Assembly: GCF_001482285.1 (NCBI RefSeq) | Contig: NZ_LOEP01000027.1 | Span: 186,001-250,000 of the forward strand | Length of the DNA: 64,000 nt | Direction of reading: 5' to 3' | Source of the DNA: Haloferax sp. Q22 | GTDB lineage: Archaea > Halobacteriota > Halobacteria > Halobacteriales > Haloferacaceae | Part shown: positions 34,524-43,748 of the stretch, one piece after another | How positions within the stretch are numbered: the stretch's first letter is position 1 | Layout: each line of letters starts with the position of its first letter | Program-made: the position numbers and the translations under genes | The notes under the pieces: generated by a model | Told to the model about the DNA's origin: nothing | The model's input: the letters and a program-made list of their open reading frames with translations, nothing else | The model's database searches: none

Positions 34524-35204
34524 TCAGAACAGCAGCGAGTCGTCGTTGTCTATCATGTAGAGCGTCCGCGCCGCGACGTTGACGGCGTGGTCGCCGATGC
34601 GTTCGAGGTCGCGCACCGTCAGCAGGAGGCGGCGCACGTCGACGAGCGCGGTCTCGGGTTCGAGGTCGCCGTCGCCCTCGAAGTCGTCGCCGCTCATGAG
34701 GTCGCGGACGATGCTCTGCGACGCGTTGTCACACATCGTGTCGAGGCTGTCGTCGCGCTCCGCTACGGACTGACAGAGGTCGGTGTCTTCGGTCTCGTAG
34801 GCGTCCATCGCCTGGTCGACCATGTCGAGTGCGGCGTCGCCGATGCGGCGGATGTCGACTTCGGTGTAGACGTCGTTTTCGGCGTCGATGGCGTACTGCG
34901 CGAGGTTGGTCGCGAGGTCGCCGATGCGTTCGAGGTCGGTGATGATCTTGAACGACGCCGCGATGAACCGCAGGTCGCCCGCGACTGGCTGTTGGAGCGC
35001 GAGCAGGTCGATACAGTCCTGCTCTAAGTCGAGGTAGATGCGGTTGATTTCGTGGTCGCCCTCGATGACTTCCTGTGCCTTCCGCTCGTCTTTGTCTTCG
35101 AGCGCGTCGAGGGCGTGCCGAACTCGCTCCGAGACGAGTTCGCTGAGATACAACACGTCCTCTTCGAGCTGATTGAGGCGAGACTGGTACGTGTTTCTGG
35201 CCAT
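34524..35204 (-). CDS. phoU: Phosphate signalling protein PhoU
   Basis: This encodes 226 residues, the standard size for two three-helix PhoU repeats. The repeated metal-binding motifs are seen as DLERIGDLATNLAQYA at about residues 90-105 and DLERIGDHAVNVAARTLYM at about 200-218. PhoU restrains phosphate uptake by the Pst transporter and links it to regulation. It lies downstream of pstB, on the same strand but 174 bases away, so it may be cotranscribed or have its own promoter. Confidence 0.93.
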   Translation of the reverse strand: MARNTYQSRLNQLEEDVLYLSELVSERVRHALDALEDKDERKAQEVIEGDHEINRIYLDLEQDCIDLLALQQPVAGDLRFIAASFKIITDLERIGDLATNLAQYAIDAENDVYTEVDIRRIGDAALDMVDQAMDAYETEDTDLCQSVAERDDSLDTMCDNASQSIVRDLMSGDDFEGDGDLEPETALVDVRRLLLTVRDLERIGDHAVNVAARTLYMIDNDDSLLF

Positions 35205-35378
35205 ACGTGACGTTCCAACAGGCGAAGTGAAATTCCTTGTGATGGTTTCGGTGGTCGAGTCGCCGATACGTCCCGAACGACCGTGTCGAATGCGCGACGC
35301 CGAAACGCGGGCGTCGAGTCGGCGGTGCGAACCGAGCGTGGCACAAAACGAGCCGCGAGCCTCGCGAGCGAGAACGGG

Positions 35379-36269
35379 TTATCCGAACTTACCGGTGATG
35401 TAGTCTTCGACGCGCTGGCTCTCGGGGTTCTCGAAGATTTTCTGGGTGTCGTCGAATTCGACGAGTTCGCCGCCCGTGAGGAAGACGGCGGTCTTGTCGG
35501 AGATACGCGCCGCCTGTTGCATGTTGTGGGTGACGATAACGACGGTGTAGTCCTCGGCGAGTTCCTCGACGAGGTCTTCGATTTGCGAGGTCGCCACGGG
35601 GTCGAGCGCCGATGCGGGCTCGTCCATGAGCAGCACCTCGGGGTCGGTGGCGATGGCGCGGGCGATACAGAGGCGCTGTTGTTGGCCGCCGGAGAGGTCG
35701 AGACCGGACTCGTGGAGGCGGTCTTTCACCTCGTCCCAGAGGGCGGCGCGCTTGAGCGACTCCTCGACGACCTCGTCGTAGTCGGCGTCGATACCCTGAA
35801 TCTTCAGGCCGTAGACGACGTTCTCGTAGATGCTCTTCGGGAACGGGTTCGGCTTCTGGAACACCATGCCGACGCGGCGGCGGAGCGCGACGGGGTCGAC
35901 GTCATCGTCGTAGACGTTCTTGCCGCGGAGCGTGAGTCCCCCTTCGACGCGGGCGACGTCGATGAGGTCGTTCATGCGGTTGATACAGCGGAGGAACGTG
36001 GACTTCCCGCAGCCAGAGGGACCGATCATGGCGGTCACGCTGTTCTCGGGGATGTCCATCGAGATGTCGGTGAGCGCGTGGTCGTCGCCGTACCAGACGT
36101 TGATGTTATCCGAGCTGATGACGGTCTCGGCGTCCCGCCCCACCGAACTCTCCGACGCAGAGAGCCCGTCGCTCACGTCGGTTTCGACGAGCATCTCGTC
36201 GTTCGTCGGGTCCTCTGTTCCGTTCATGGCTTGCTGTTCTCCCTCGGGTGCTTTGTCTCTTTGGCTCAT
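35379..36269 (-). CDS. pstB: Phosphate ABC transporter ATP-binding protein
   Basis: This encodes 296 residues. About 50 acidic residues precede a normal PstB domain, [20 protein letters not shown]. Walker A is GPSGCGKST at residues 83-91, the signature is [16 protein letters not shown], Walker [13 protein letters not shown] and the H-loop [13 protein letters not shown]. It energises phosphate import through PstA and PstC. It follows pstA by 9 bases and belongs to the leftward order pstS-pstC-pstA-pstB. Confidence 0.96.
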   Translation of the reverse strand: MSQRDKAPEGEQQAMNGTEDPTNDEMLVETDVSDGLSASESSVGRDAETVISSDNINVWYGDDHALTDISMDIPENSVTAMIGPSGCGKSTFLRCINRMNDLIDVARVEGGLTLRGKNVYDDDVDPVALRRRVGMVFQKPNPFPKSIYENVVYGLKIQGIDADYDEVVEESLKRAALWDEVKDRLHESGLDLSGGQQQRLCIARAIATDPEVLLMDEPASALDPVATSQIEDLVEELAEDYTVVIVTHNMQQAARISDKTAVFLTGGELVEFDDTQKIFENPESQRVEDYITGKFG

Positions 36270-36278
36270 TGATGGTGT

Positions 36279-37907
36279 TCAGTTTTCACTTTCGAACTTG
36301 TTGCGCAGGACGATGGCGATGGAGTTCATCGCGAGGAGGACCGCCAGGAGGACGACGACGCCCGCCGGGACGGCCTTCGTGTAGAAGTCCTCGCTGGCGA
36401 ACAGGCTGGACCACGCGTACACCTGCAGGGGCATCGCGCTCACCTTCGAGGAGAGCTCCGTCGGCAGGTTGAAAAGCACGTTCGGCGCGCCGATCATGAT
36501 GAGCGGCGCGGTCTCGCCGATGGCCCGGCCGAGCGCGAGGATGGTCCCGGTCAGGATGCCGGGGAACGCCTCCGGGAGGACGACGTTCTTCACGGTCTGC
36601 CAGCGCGTCGCGCCCATCCCGTATGACGCCTGCCGCATGTCGCCGGGCACGGCCCGGATCGCCTCGCGCGAGGAGATGATGACGATGGGCAGGATGAGGA
36701 GCGCGAGCGTCGCGCCGCCGATGAGGACCGTCCCCGTCGGCTGGCCGAGATAGGTGACGAACACGCCGAGTCCGAGCAGCCCGTAGACGACCGAGGGGAC
36801 GCCGGCGAGGTTCGAGATGTTCACGTCGATGAATCGGGTGAAGGCGTTGTCGGGGGCGTACTCTTCGAGGTACACCGCCGCGCCGACGCCGAGCGGGAAC
36901 GAGAGGGCGGCGACCGTCGCCATCAGCAGGATGGAGCCGCCGATGGCCGGATAGAGGCCGGCGTTCTCCGCGGTCCCGCTGTGGGCGCTCGTGAGGAACT
37001 GCCAGTCGACCCACGACTGCGGGCCGGCGAAGCCGAGCGCGTCGACCGCGACCGCGCCGACGAGCGAGCCGCCGATGACGGCGGCCGCGAGCAGGAGGCC
37101 GATTCGCTCCTGTTCACGGGTGACCGCCGCGCCGCCGGCGTAGGCCACCGTGGGAACGAACGCGACCGACGTGACGACGGCGGCGGCGTTGGCGTCGACG
37201 CCGAGCATCGGGCCGACGACGGCCGCGAGACCGGTCAAGACGACCGTTGACGCGCCCGCCGCGAGTCCCGCGGTGGTGTTCTCACGGATGCGGGCGACGT
37301 ACTGGCCGACGACGACTGCGGCCGCGCCGCCGAGGACGAGCGTCAGAATCATCCAGTCGGCGGGGACCACGGGGAGTTGCCGGACGATTTCGGGGATACT
37401 GTGGAAGTAGCCCGGGACGCCGACGAGCGAGAGAACGAACGCGGCGCCGGTCGCGGCGACGCGGAGGGTGAAGGGAATCTGCTGTTCGTACTTCGTCAGG
37501 ACGACGACGAGCGCCGCCGGGACGAGGAGGCCGACGACGTACGAGAGGCCGGTCAGCGGCGGGATGATGTCGACGAAGACGATGGCGACGCCACCGCTGA
37601 ACATCAGGAACACGGCGAGCATCCCGACGACCATGCCGCCGAGTTTGAGCGCCGGCACGTTGCGCCGGGCGAGGTAGCCGCCGACGACCGTCGTGGGGAC
37701 GACGAGCGTCAGGAAGAAGGTGAGATGCCAGCCGAGGTCGGCGGTGAGCGGGCGAATCGCGTCGTTGGCGACGTAGACGAGGAGGACGGCGAGGGTGACG
37801 ATGCCGAACATCGTCGCGGCCAACAGCAGGTACCGGAAGACCGTCCCGGTGGTTCGGCTGACCTGTCCGAAGCTGTCGATGTAGCCGGAGTCGGTGTCGG
37901 TCGCCAT
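36279..37907 (-). CDS. pstA: Phosphate ABC transporter permease PstA, long form
   Basis: This encodes 542 residues, nearly twice the size of bacterial PstA. The last about 280 residues form the classical permease with LYPAIGGSILLMATVAALSF and the cytoplasmic loop EAIRAVPGDMRQASYGMGAT, which contacts PstB. The first about 260 residues hold seven or so additional hydrophobic spans (first at about 24-48) that have no transporter signature. Long PstA forms are known in haloarchaea as far as I recall. It starts 1 base after the end of pstC. Confidence 0.92.
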   Translation of the reverse strand: MATDTDSGYIDSFGQVSRTTGTVFRYLLLAATMFGIVTLAVLLVYVANDAIRPLTADLGWHLTFFLTLVVPTTVVGGYLARRNVPALKLGGMVVGMLAVFLMFSGGVAIVFVDIIPPLTGLSYVVGLLVPAALVVVLTKYEQQIPFTLRVAATGAAFVLSLVGVPGYFHSIPEIVRQLPVVPADWMILTLVLGGAAAVVVGQYVARIRENTTAGLAAGASTVVLTGLAAVVGPMLGVDANAAAVVTSVAFVPTVAYAGGAAVTREQERIGLLLAAAVIGGSLVGAVAVDALGFAGPQSWVDWQFLTSAHSGTAENAGLYPAIGGSILLMATVAALSFPLGVGAAVYLEEYAPDNAFTRFIDVNISNLAGVPSVVYGLLGLGVFVTYLGQPTGTVLIGGATLALLILPIVIISSREAIRAVPGDMRQASYGMGATRWQTVKNVVLPEAFPGILTGTILALGRAIGETAPLIMIGAPNVLFNLPTELSSKVSAMPLQVYAWSSLFASEDFYTKAVPAGVVVLLAVLLAMNSIAIVLRNKFESEN

Positions 37908-37908
37908 T

Positions 37909-38868
37909 TCAGTATGCCTCCCGGTAGCGCCGCGAGACGTAGTCGCTGATGACGTTCATGATGAGCGTGATGACGAAGAGCACGAGGCCGATTGCGAACA
38001 GACTGCGGTAGGCCAGCCCGCCACCGGTGATGTCACCGGTGAGAAGCTGGACCATCGCGGCGGTCATGGGCAGCGCGCCTTCGAGATACGACGCGGGGTT
38101 CAGCGGATTGAGGAACTTCGCCTGCGCGCCCGCGGCGACGGTGACGGCCATCGTCTCGCCGATGGCGCGCGAGAGCGCGAGGATGAAAGAGGAGAAGATA
38201 CCGGAGAGCGCGGCGGGGACGACGATGCCGGTCGACACGTCGAACTTCGTCGCGCCCATGCCGTAGCCCGCCTGTCGGAGTTCGTCGGGGACGGCGGACA
38301 TCGCGTCCTCGCTGATGGAGGCGACCATCGGGATGATCATGATGCCGACGACGATGCTCGCAGAGAGCATGTTGAACGTCCCGATGCTGGGGAAGACGAC
38401 TTCCAGCGCCGGCGTGATGTAGATGAGCGCGAAGAAGCCGTAGACGACGGTCGGGACGCCAGCGAGGATTTCCAGCGCGGGTTTGAGAATCGAGCGCGCC
38501 TGTGCGCTCGCGTACTCGCTGAGGTAGATGGCGGTGGCGACGCCGAGCGGGAGCGCGATGACAGCCGACCCGATCGTGACCATCAGCGTCGCCGACACGA
38601 GCGCCAGCACGCCGAACTCTTGGCTGTGTATCTGCCACGTGGTTCCGGTGAGGAAGTCGACGATGGACGCCGTCTCCCCCGCGACTCCCATCAGCGGGGC
38701 TGTCAGCGTGAAGAACTTGGACGCCTCCGTGATGAGAAGGCCGACGATACTGAGGGTCGTCACGACGGACAACGCCGCGCACAGGAAGAAGAACGACCGC
38801 GTCAGTAGCTCACGCGGCGAATTCTCCGTGTTCCGCGTGAGGTCGGTTTCGAGGTCATCTGTGCTCAT
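37909..38868 (-). CDS. pstC: Phosphate ABC transporter permease PstC
   Basis: This encodes 319 residues, the usual PstC length, with about six membrane spans. The first is at about residues 26-50 and the binding-protein-dependent transport signature is seen in AMSAVPDELRQAGYGMGATK at about residues 205-224. Also typical are VPLGVATAIYLSEYAS-like (ALPLGVATAIYLSEYA) and KPALEILAGVPTVVYGFFAL. It pairs with PstA to form the phosphate channel. It lies 63 bases after pstS in the same operon. Confidence 0.95.
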   Translation of the reverse strand: MSTDDLETDLTRNTENSPRELLTRSFFFLCAALSVVTTLSIVGLLITEASKFFTLTAPLMGVAGETASIVDFLTGTTWQIHSQEFGVLALVSATLMVTIGSAVIALPLGVATAIYLSEYASAQARSILKPALEILAGVPTVVYGFFALIYITPALEVVFPSIGTFNMLSASIVVGIMIIPMVASISEDAMSAVPDELRQAGYGMGATKFDVSTGIVVPAALSGIFSSFILALSRAIGETMAVTVAAGAQAKFLNPLNPASYLEGALPMTAAMVQLLTGDITGGGLAYRSLFAIGLVLFVITLIMNVISDYVSRRYREAY

Positions 38869-38931
38869 TGGTTGGATTGAATCGTGGTATATGAAAAAGC
38901 GCTTCGTTAGCTGATTCTGTCGGGAGAGCGG

Positions 38932-39969
38932 CTAGTTGGCTTCCTCGATGGCCGCGTTGAGCGTGTCGAGCATCTCCTGTTGCTCGTCCTCGCTGAGCGG
39001 GACGTAGCCGACCTCTTCGGCGACGATTTCGCGGCTGGTGGCGTTGTCAATCCAGTAGCGAGCGAACTCGGCGACGTGGTTCTCCGCGAGCGACTCGCGG
39101 GCGGGGTAGGTGAAAAGCGGGCGGGAAAGCGGGTTGTACTCGCCGGACAGGGCCGTGTCGAGCGACGGTTCGACGAATTCGCCGGCGTCGTTCTCGATGG
39201 CGACCGCCTGCACGGCGTCGGTGTTCTCACTGTAGTACGCGAAGCCGAGGTAGCCGATGGCGTACTCGGAGCCCTGAACGCCCTGGATGATGGTGCGGTC
39301 CTGCTCGGTCGCGGAGTAGTCCTGGCGGTGGCCCGGACCCTCCTCGCCGAGGATGGCCTCGATGAAGTAGTCGTACGTACCGGAGGCGTCGGTGGGACCG
39401 TAAATCTCGATTTCCTCGTCGGGCCACTCGGAATTGACGTCGGACCACGTCGTCGGCGTCGACTCGGCCGAGAAGATGGTCCGGAGCTGTTCGACGGTGA
39501 GGCCCTCGCCGATGAAGTCGTTGTCGTTGTTGACGATGACCGTCAGCGCGTCGGTGGCGACCTTGAGTTCGACGGGGGTCACGTCGTTGTCCTCACACTG
39601 CGTCTCTTCTTCGCCCTTGATGGGGCGGGAGGCGTTGTTGAAGTCGGTCTGACCCGTACAGAAGTAGTTCGCGAAGCCGCCACCGGAACCGGTGGACTGG
39701 AGGTTGATGTTGACCTCGGAGTGCTCGGTCTGGAAGCGCTCACCCATCGCGGTTGCGAGCGGGAACACCGTCGAGGAGCCGGCGATGTCGATGGTTCCCG
39801 AGAGCTCGTTGCTCCCGTCGCCCGACGAATCCTCACCCTCGGAGTCGCCGCCGGAGCCACCGTTGTCGGTGTTGTTCTCCGTACACCCGGCGAGTCCAGC
39901 GAGACCGGCCGCGCCCGAGGCAATCAGGAACTTACGCCGCGAAAGACCACTGTCCGAGTTACGCGTCAT
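38932..39969 (-). CDS. pstS: Phosphate-binding lipoprotein PstS
   Basis: This encodes 345 residues. A Tat lipoprotein signal, SRRKFLIASGAAGLAGLAGC, puts the lipid anchor at Cys29, followed by an acidic Gly/Ser linker. The mature domain has IDIAGSSTVFPLATAMGERF with the phosphate-binding Ser/Thr region, STGSGGGFANYFCTGQTDFN, and SRPIKGEEE, all typical of PstS. It captures phosphate outside the cell for PstCAB. It is the first gene of the operon, and the divergent AbrB-PhoU gene begins 345 bases away. Confidence 0.95.
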   Translation of the reverse strand: MTRNSDSGLSRRKFLIASGAAGLAGLAGCTENNTDNGGSGGDSEGEDSSGDGSNELSGTIDIAGSSTVFPLATAMGERFQTEHSEVNINLQSTGSGGGFANYFCTGQTDFNNASRPIKGEEETQCEDNDVTPVELKVATDALTVIVNNDNDFIGEGLTVEQLRTIFSAESTPTTWSDVNSEWPDEEIEIYGPTDASGTYDYFIEAILGEEGPGHRQDYSATEQDRTIIQGVQGSEYAIGYLGFAYYSENTDAVQAVAIENDAGEFVEPSLDTALSGEYNPLSRPLFTYPARESLAENHVAEFARYWIDNATSREIVAEEVGYVPLSEDEQQEMLDTLNAAIEEAN

Positions 39970-40314
39970 CGATTTTGACGAGCCGATTTTGTCGTAAATA
40001 CCCTGCTATGACGACTATATAGTGGTACGTTCCGGTATATCCACAACGATTGATAACGTGTGACAAGAACGGGCCAAAATCGACGAAAGCAGCCGATTGT
40101 TCCATTCGCGGCCGTCTCGTGCGCGGTCTTTCCCCAACGTGTCAGGAAACGCGGGACGCACGGCCGACTGGGACGGCGCAAAACAACTACTGAGTGGGCG
40201 GTGTTTCGAGCCCGAATCGGCACGAGTCACGTTCGTCCGCGCCCATCACATAAAATATGGCTTCAATATATAGAGATAGACAGTTTTATTGTGTATTGAG
40301 AACCACCCACGGAC
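39970..40314. promoter_or_regulatory. Divergent control region of pst and the AbrB-PhoU regulator
   Basis: This region of 345 bases holds no gene. For pstS, the minus strand has a TATA-like gtatttac about 28 bases before the ATG, and the perfect palindrome ACTATATAGT at 40014-40023 about 50 bases before it, which may be a second TATA element or an operator. For the regulator gene, TTTTATT at 40284-40290 lies about 28 bases before the ATG at 40315, and aatatatagag lies further up near 40265. The middle part is ordinary GC-rich sequence. Phosphate control is expected here but no box can be proven by eye. Confidence 0.55.
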
Positions 40315-41316
40315 ATGGTCGAAACCCGAAAGGTGCAGGTGACGGGTGGTTCCACCTACACCGTCTCGATTCCCAAAGACTGGGCGACGGACAACGGCGT
40401 CTCGGCGGGGAGCGAAGTCGAGTTCTATCCGGAGGGCGACTCGCTGTTCTTGACGCCCCGCTCGGAAGAAGAACGCACTGAGGGAACCCTCGACATCGCG
40501 ACCCTCGAAGGCGACGAACTCACGCGCGCCGTCATGACGATGTACGTGAGCGGGTTCGACATCATCGCGCTGGAGAGTTCGCGCATCACGACCGACCAGC
40601 GGCGGACCATCCGCGAGGCGACCCAGAGCCTCGTCGGTCTCGAAGTGCTCGAAGAGACGCGCGACCGGGTCGTCATCCGCGATCTGCTCGACTCCTCCGA
40701 GCTATCCATCCACAACGCGGTCACCCGGATGCGACTCATCTCGCTTTCGATGCTCGAAGACGCTATCGCGGCTATCGCCGAGCAGGACGACGACATGGCC
40801 CGCGACGTCATCCAGCGTGACGACGACGTCGACCGCCTCTGGATGGTCGTCTCCCGCATCTTCCGCGCGACGCTCCGGACCCCGAAGGCCGCCGAGGAAC
40901 TCGGTCTGCCCCGCGAAATCTGCTTCGACTACCAGTCCGCCGCCCGGCAACTGGAGCGCATCGGCGACCACGCGACCAAAATCGCCCACCTCTCGTTGAA
41001 CTTCGAGGAGCCGGTCGACGACGAAATCGTCGAGGCGATTCAGGAGCTGTTCGAGGAGGCGAAGGCCGTCGTCAACGGCGGCATGGACGCGCTGTTCGCC
41101 GAGGAGAGCGACGAGGCGAGCCGCCTCGCCAACGAGTCCCGCGAAGCCGTCCAGGCCATCGACACCAGCGCCCGCGGCATCGACGAGCTCCTCCGCGGCC
41201 TCGACCCGGCCCGCGCGCAACTGCTCGGCCTCATCGTCGACTCCGTCTCCCGGAGCGCCGACTACGGCGGCAACATCGCCGAGACGGCGCTTCAGAAGGC
41301 CGCGCCGACGCCCTGA
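40315..41316 (+). CDS. AbrB-type DNA-binding and PhoU-domain regulator
   Basis: This encodes 333 residues. The first about 50 residues are a SpoVT/AbrB-like swapped-hairpin domain, VETRKVQVTGGSTYTVSIPK and VSAGSEVEFYPEGDSLFLTP. The rest is PhoU-like with repeated helices, including the metal-binding AARQLERIGDHATKIAHLSL at about residues 206-225 and SVSRSADYGGNIAETAL at the end. The fusion suggests a transcriptional regulator that senses phosphate status, and the divergent position to pstSCAB supports control of that operon. Direct binding is not shown. Confidence 0.88.
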   Translation: MVETRKVQVTGGSTYTVSIPKDWATDNGVSAGSEVEFYPEGDSLFLTPRSEEERTEGTLDIATLEGDELTRAVMTMYVSGFDIIALESSRITTDQRRTIREATQSLVGLEVLEETRDRVVIRDLLDSSELSIHNAVTRMRLISLSMLEDAIAAIAEQDDDMARDVIQRDDDVDRLWMVVSRIFRATLRTPKAAEELGLPREICFDYQSAARQLERIGDHATKIAHLSLNFEEPVDDEIVEAIQELFEEAKAVVNGGMDALFAEESDEASRLANESREAVQAIDTSARGIDELLRGLDPARAQLLGLIVDSVSRSADYGGNIAETALQKAAPTP

Positions 41317-41479
41317 CCGGTCAGCCTACTCGCTGACAGCGGCTCGTCGCACGGTTCGATTCAGTATCGTCCAGTCTCGTTTTCGACTTCGACCGTACCA
41401 CGTCCGCGAGCGACGGCCGCGGGGCTCACCGGCGTAAAACAGTCAGACCGCGCCGAAACGGCGACGCGGGGAGAGAAAC

Positions 41480-41857
41480 TTACTCCTCGTCGACGACGAC
41501 GGCGTTGACCTGCCCGTCCTGACCGGGGCGGGAGGTGACGCGGGCGCGGCCGGCGCTCGTCTCGATGATGGAGCCCTTCGTGATGATGTTCCGGCGGGCG
41601 TAGTTGACGTTCGACGGGTTGTCGACGACGCCTTCGATGTCGGCCTGCGTCACGTCGGCACCGTCGGCGACCTGCGCGACGTTCGTCGAGAGGGCGCGGA
41701 GCTTCTCGTTGTTCCCGCGGGAGTCGATGATCTGGAACCGGGGCTCGCCGACCGTCGTGGCGGCGGGTTCGCGGCCCAGCTGGTAGCGCTTCTTGTTTCG
41801 GGACGGCTTGCGCCGACCGCCGGTCCGCTTCCGCTTGGAGCGTCCTTGGTCCTTCAT
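41480..41857 (-). CDS. rps8e: Ribosomal protein S8e (eS8)
   Basis: This encodes 125 residues, the normal archaeal length. The N-terminus is basic as expected for an rRNA-binding protein (MKDQGRSKRKRTGGRRKPSR, then NKKRYQLGREPAATTVG), and the rest holds NVNYARRNIITKGSIIETSA and the ending DGQVNAVVVDEE. It is a small-subunit protein of archaeal and eukaryotic type. It is divergent from the DUF2240 gene, 129 bases away. Confidence 0.96.
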   Translation of the reverse strand: MKDQGRSKRKRTGGRRKPSRNKKRYQLGREPAATTVGEPRFQIIDSRGNNEKLRALSTNVAQVADGADVTQADIEGVVDNPSNVNYARRNIITKGSIIETSAGRARVTSRPGQDGQVNAVVVDEE

Positions 41858-41986
41858 ACGGGGTAAAAACCTCGGTGACTACTTGAATCGCTCGAATCGG
41901 TGCTCCGCGGAGGCGGGTGCCACCACGCCTCTCGGGCGCGATAGCAACGCAAACCGTTTAGTTCGCCCGCGCCCGCCGTCGAACCG

Positions 41987-42433
41987 ATGAGTCTCGACGT
42001 TACCGTCGCCGTCCCCTTCCGGCAACACGGCTCGACCCGCCTCGGCGAGGGCGAGTTCGTCGTCGCCCTGTCGCTCGACCGCGACTGGTTCTCCCCGGAC
42101 CAGGCGAAGCGCCTCATCGACCTCGCGGCGGGCCGCGGCCTCGTCGAACGCGACGACGGCGAGGTCGTCGCGACGTTCGACCCCGCCGGCGTACAGATTC
42201 CCGAGGAGTTCGAACCCGACGCCTCCGTCCTCCGCGAGCAGTCGGCGTTCGAGCAGATTCTCGACGCCTGCGTCGCCGCCGGCATCGAAAAACAGGCCGC
42301 CGTCGCCGGCATCAACGAGCGACAGTCCCGCCTCGGCGTCACCGCCGAGGCCGCCGCGGTCCTCTTCGCGCGCGCGAACGACGTGAACGTAGACGACGCG
42401 GCCGAGAAAGCAAAGCGGTCGCTGGCCGAGTAG
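41987..42433 (+). CDS. DUF2240 family protein
   Basis: This encodes 148 residues. I recognise the haloarchaeal DUF2240 pattern: MSLDVTVAVPFRQHGSTRLG, then LSLDRDWFSPDQAKRLIDLA, and a helical C-terminal half with INERQSRLGVTAEAAAVLFA. The N-terminal half looks like a small winged-helix domain and the protein may bind nucleic acid, but no function is established to my knowledge. It lies upstream of another small conserved gene on the same strand, 80 bases apart. Confidence 0.75.
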   Translation: MSLDVTVAVPFRQHGSTRLGEGEFVVALSLDRDWFSPDQAKRLIDLAAGRGLVERDDGEVVATFDPAGVQIPEEFEPDASVLREQSAFEQILDACVAAGIEKQAAVAGINERQSRLGVTAEAAAVLFARANDVNVDDAAEKAKRSLAE

Positions 42434-42513
42434 CGTCCTCCCGCCTTTTCCCTTCGCCCCTCTGCTCGCCAGCGAAGCGACACCCCGAAACCGTCCGGGC
42501 GCGAACGTCCGGC

Positions 42514-42918
42514 ATGGTCGTCGATTCGCTCTCCGACGGGACACGCATCGCTCAACTGCTCGCCTCGGAGGTCACGGGCCACGAGGACGCCTTTTCTGTT
42601 CTCTCCATCGTCGATTCCAACCCCGACGTGGAACCGACCGACGACGGCGCGCTCGCCTACGCCGTCGCCGCCGACGGCGAACGCGTCGCCGAGGTGTACG
42701 TCCAACCGGACCGCGCCCGCGTCGAGTTCATCGCCCACCCCGACGTGACCGCCGAGGCCGCGTCCGAGGAGGGGCTTCGCGTGCGCCCGAAGGCGGTCCG
42801 CCCGCCGCGGACGCTCGTGTTCGTCGAGGACGGCGCGCAGGTGAAGTGGACGCTCCCGGCGTTCCGCGCGCTGGTCGCGGCGCTCGAAGCCGGAGACCGA
42901 GACCGAGACGAAGAATAG
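42514..42918 (+). CDS. Conserved haloarchaeal protein of unknown function, 134 residues
   Basis: The protein has a mixed alpha/beta make-up: helix SDGTRIAQLLASEVTGHEDA, strands FSVLSIVDSNPDV and AYAVAADGERVAEVYVQPDR, then VRPPRTLVFVEDGAQVKWTL and a helix before an acidic tail. No catalytic motif is visible and I do not recognise the family. It is codirectional with the DUF2240 gene and convergent with the HAD gene that ends 20 bases away. Confidence 0.65.
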   Translation: MVVDSLSDGTRIAQLLASEVTGHEDAFSVLSIVDSNPDVEPTDDGALAYAVAADGERVAEVYVQPDRARVEFIAHPDVTAEAASEEGLRVRPKAVRPPRTLVFVEDGAQVKWTLPAFRALVAALEAGDRDRDEE

Positions 42919-42938
42919 ACGCTCGTCGCGCGACCGAC

Positions 42939-43598
42939 TCAGAGGTCCGCGACGAGTTCAGGAAGCGCCGTCGGCAGGTCGTCGTGGTGGATGTGGGCGA
43001 CCGCCCGCGGGTCGGGGTCGTCACAGCCCTCGCCGAGCACCTGCACCGGGAGCATCCCGGCGTCGTGCGCGCCGGCGATGTCGTGGTGGACGCTGTCGCC
43101 GACGTAGACGGTCTCCTCGGGTTCGGTCCCAAGATCGTCGAGGAGGGCGCGGAACGCCCGCCCGTCCGGCTTTCCGGCGGGGAGCGCCCCGGTCACGAGG
43201 GCTGTGTCGAAGTGGTCGCGCCACCCGAGTTTGTCGATTTTCGCCTCCTGGGCCACGACCGGCCCGTTGGTGAGGAGGCCGACGCGGTAGGTCGTCCGCA
43301 GGCCGGCGAGCATCGCCTCGACGCCCTCGACGGGGACGACCGCGTCGGTGATTCGCTCTCTGTACGCCGTCGCGACGCGCTCCGGGTCGACGGGAGAGCC
43401 GTGCTCGTCGAGGAGCGTCTCGAAGATGGGCGCGCGGGTCTCGCGCGTGAGGTTCTCTTGGTGTGCCCGGAGATACGCCTCTCGGGTCAGCGGGGGCGCG
43501 CCCGCCGCCGCCGCCGCCTCCGAGAGAATCGTCTCGCGGTCCCGCGTCGGGACGGCGAGTGTGTAGTCGAGGTCGAACCCGACCGCGCTGACAGACAT
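42939..43598 (-). CDS. HAD-superfamily phosphatase-like hydrolase
   Basis: This encodes 219 residues. Motif I is FDLDYTLAVP with Asp9 as nucleophile and Asp11 as acid/base. Motif II is GLLTNGPVV, motif III the Lys in GALPAGKPDGRAFRALL, and motif IV VYVGDSVHHDIAGAHDAGM. A helical cap lies between motifs I and II, placing it with the phosphoglycolate-phosphatase-like group. The substrate is unknown. The start at 43598 gives the standard MSVSAVGFDLD; the very long frame upstream antisense to nurA is a shadow. Confidence 0.85.
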   Translation of the reverse strand: MSVSAVGFDLDYTLAVPTRDRETILSEAAAAAGAPPLTREAYLRAHQENLTRETRAPIFETLLDEHGSPVDPERVATAYRERITDAVVPVEGVEAMLAGLRTTYRVGLLTNGPVVAQEAKIDKLGWRDHFDTALVTGALPAGKPDGRAFRALLDDLGTEPEETVYVGDSVHHDIAGAHDAGMLPVQVLGEGCDDPDPRAVAHIHHDDLPTALPELVADL

Positions 43599-43748
43599 CG
43601 TCGGTGAAGCGTTGGCAACGGAGCGGTATGAGCGTGCCGGGACCTGTCGAGGGGGCGACCCGTCGCGCGTCGGCTTGCCGCAGGCCAGTCCAAACAACCG
43701 CCCACTGACGACGGCAACCACTATACCCGTCGGCGACGACGCCGAGAT

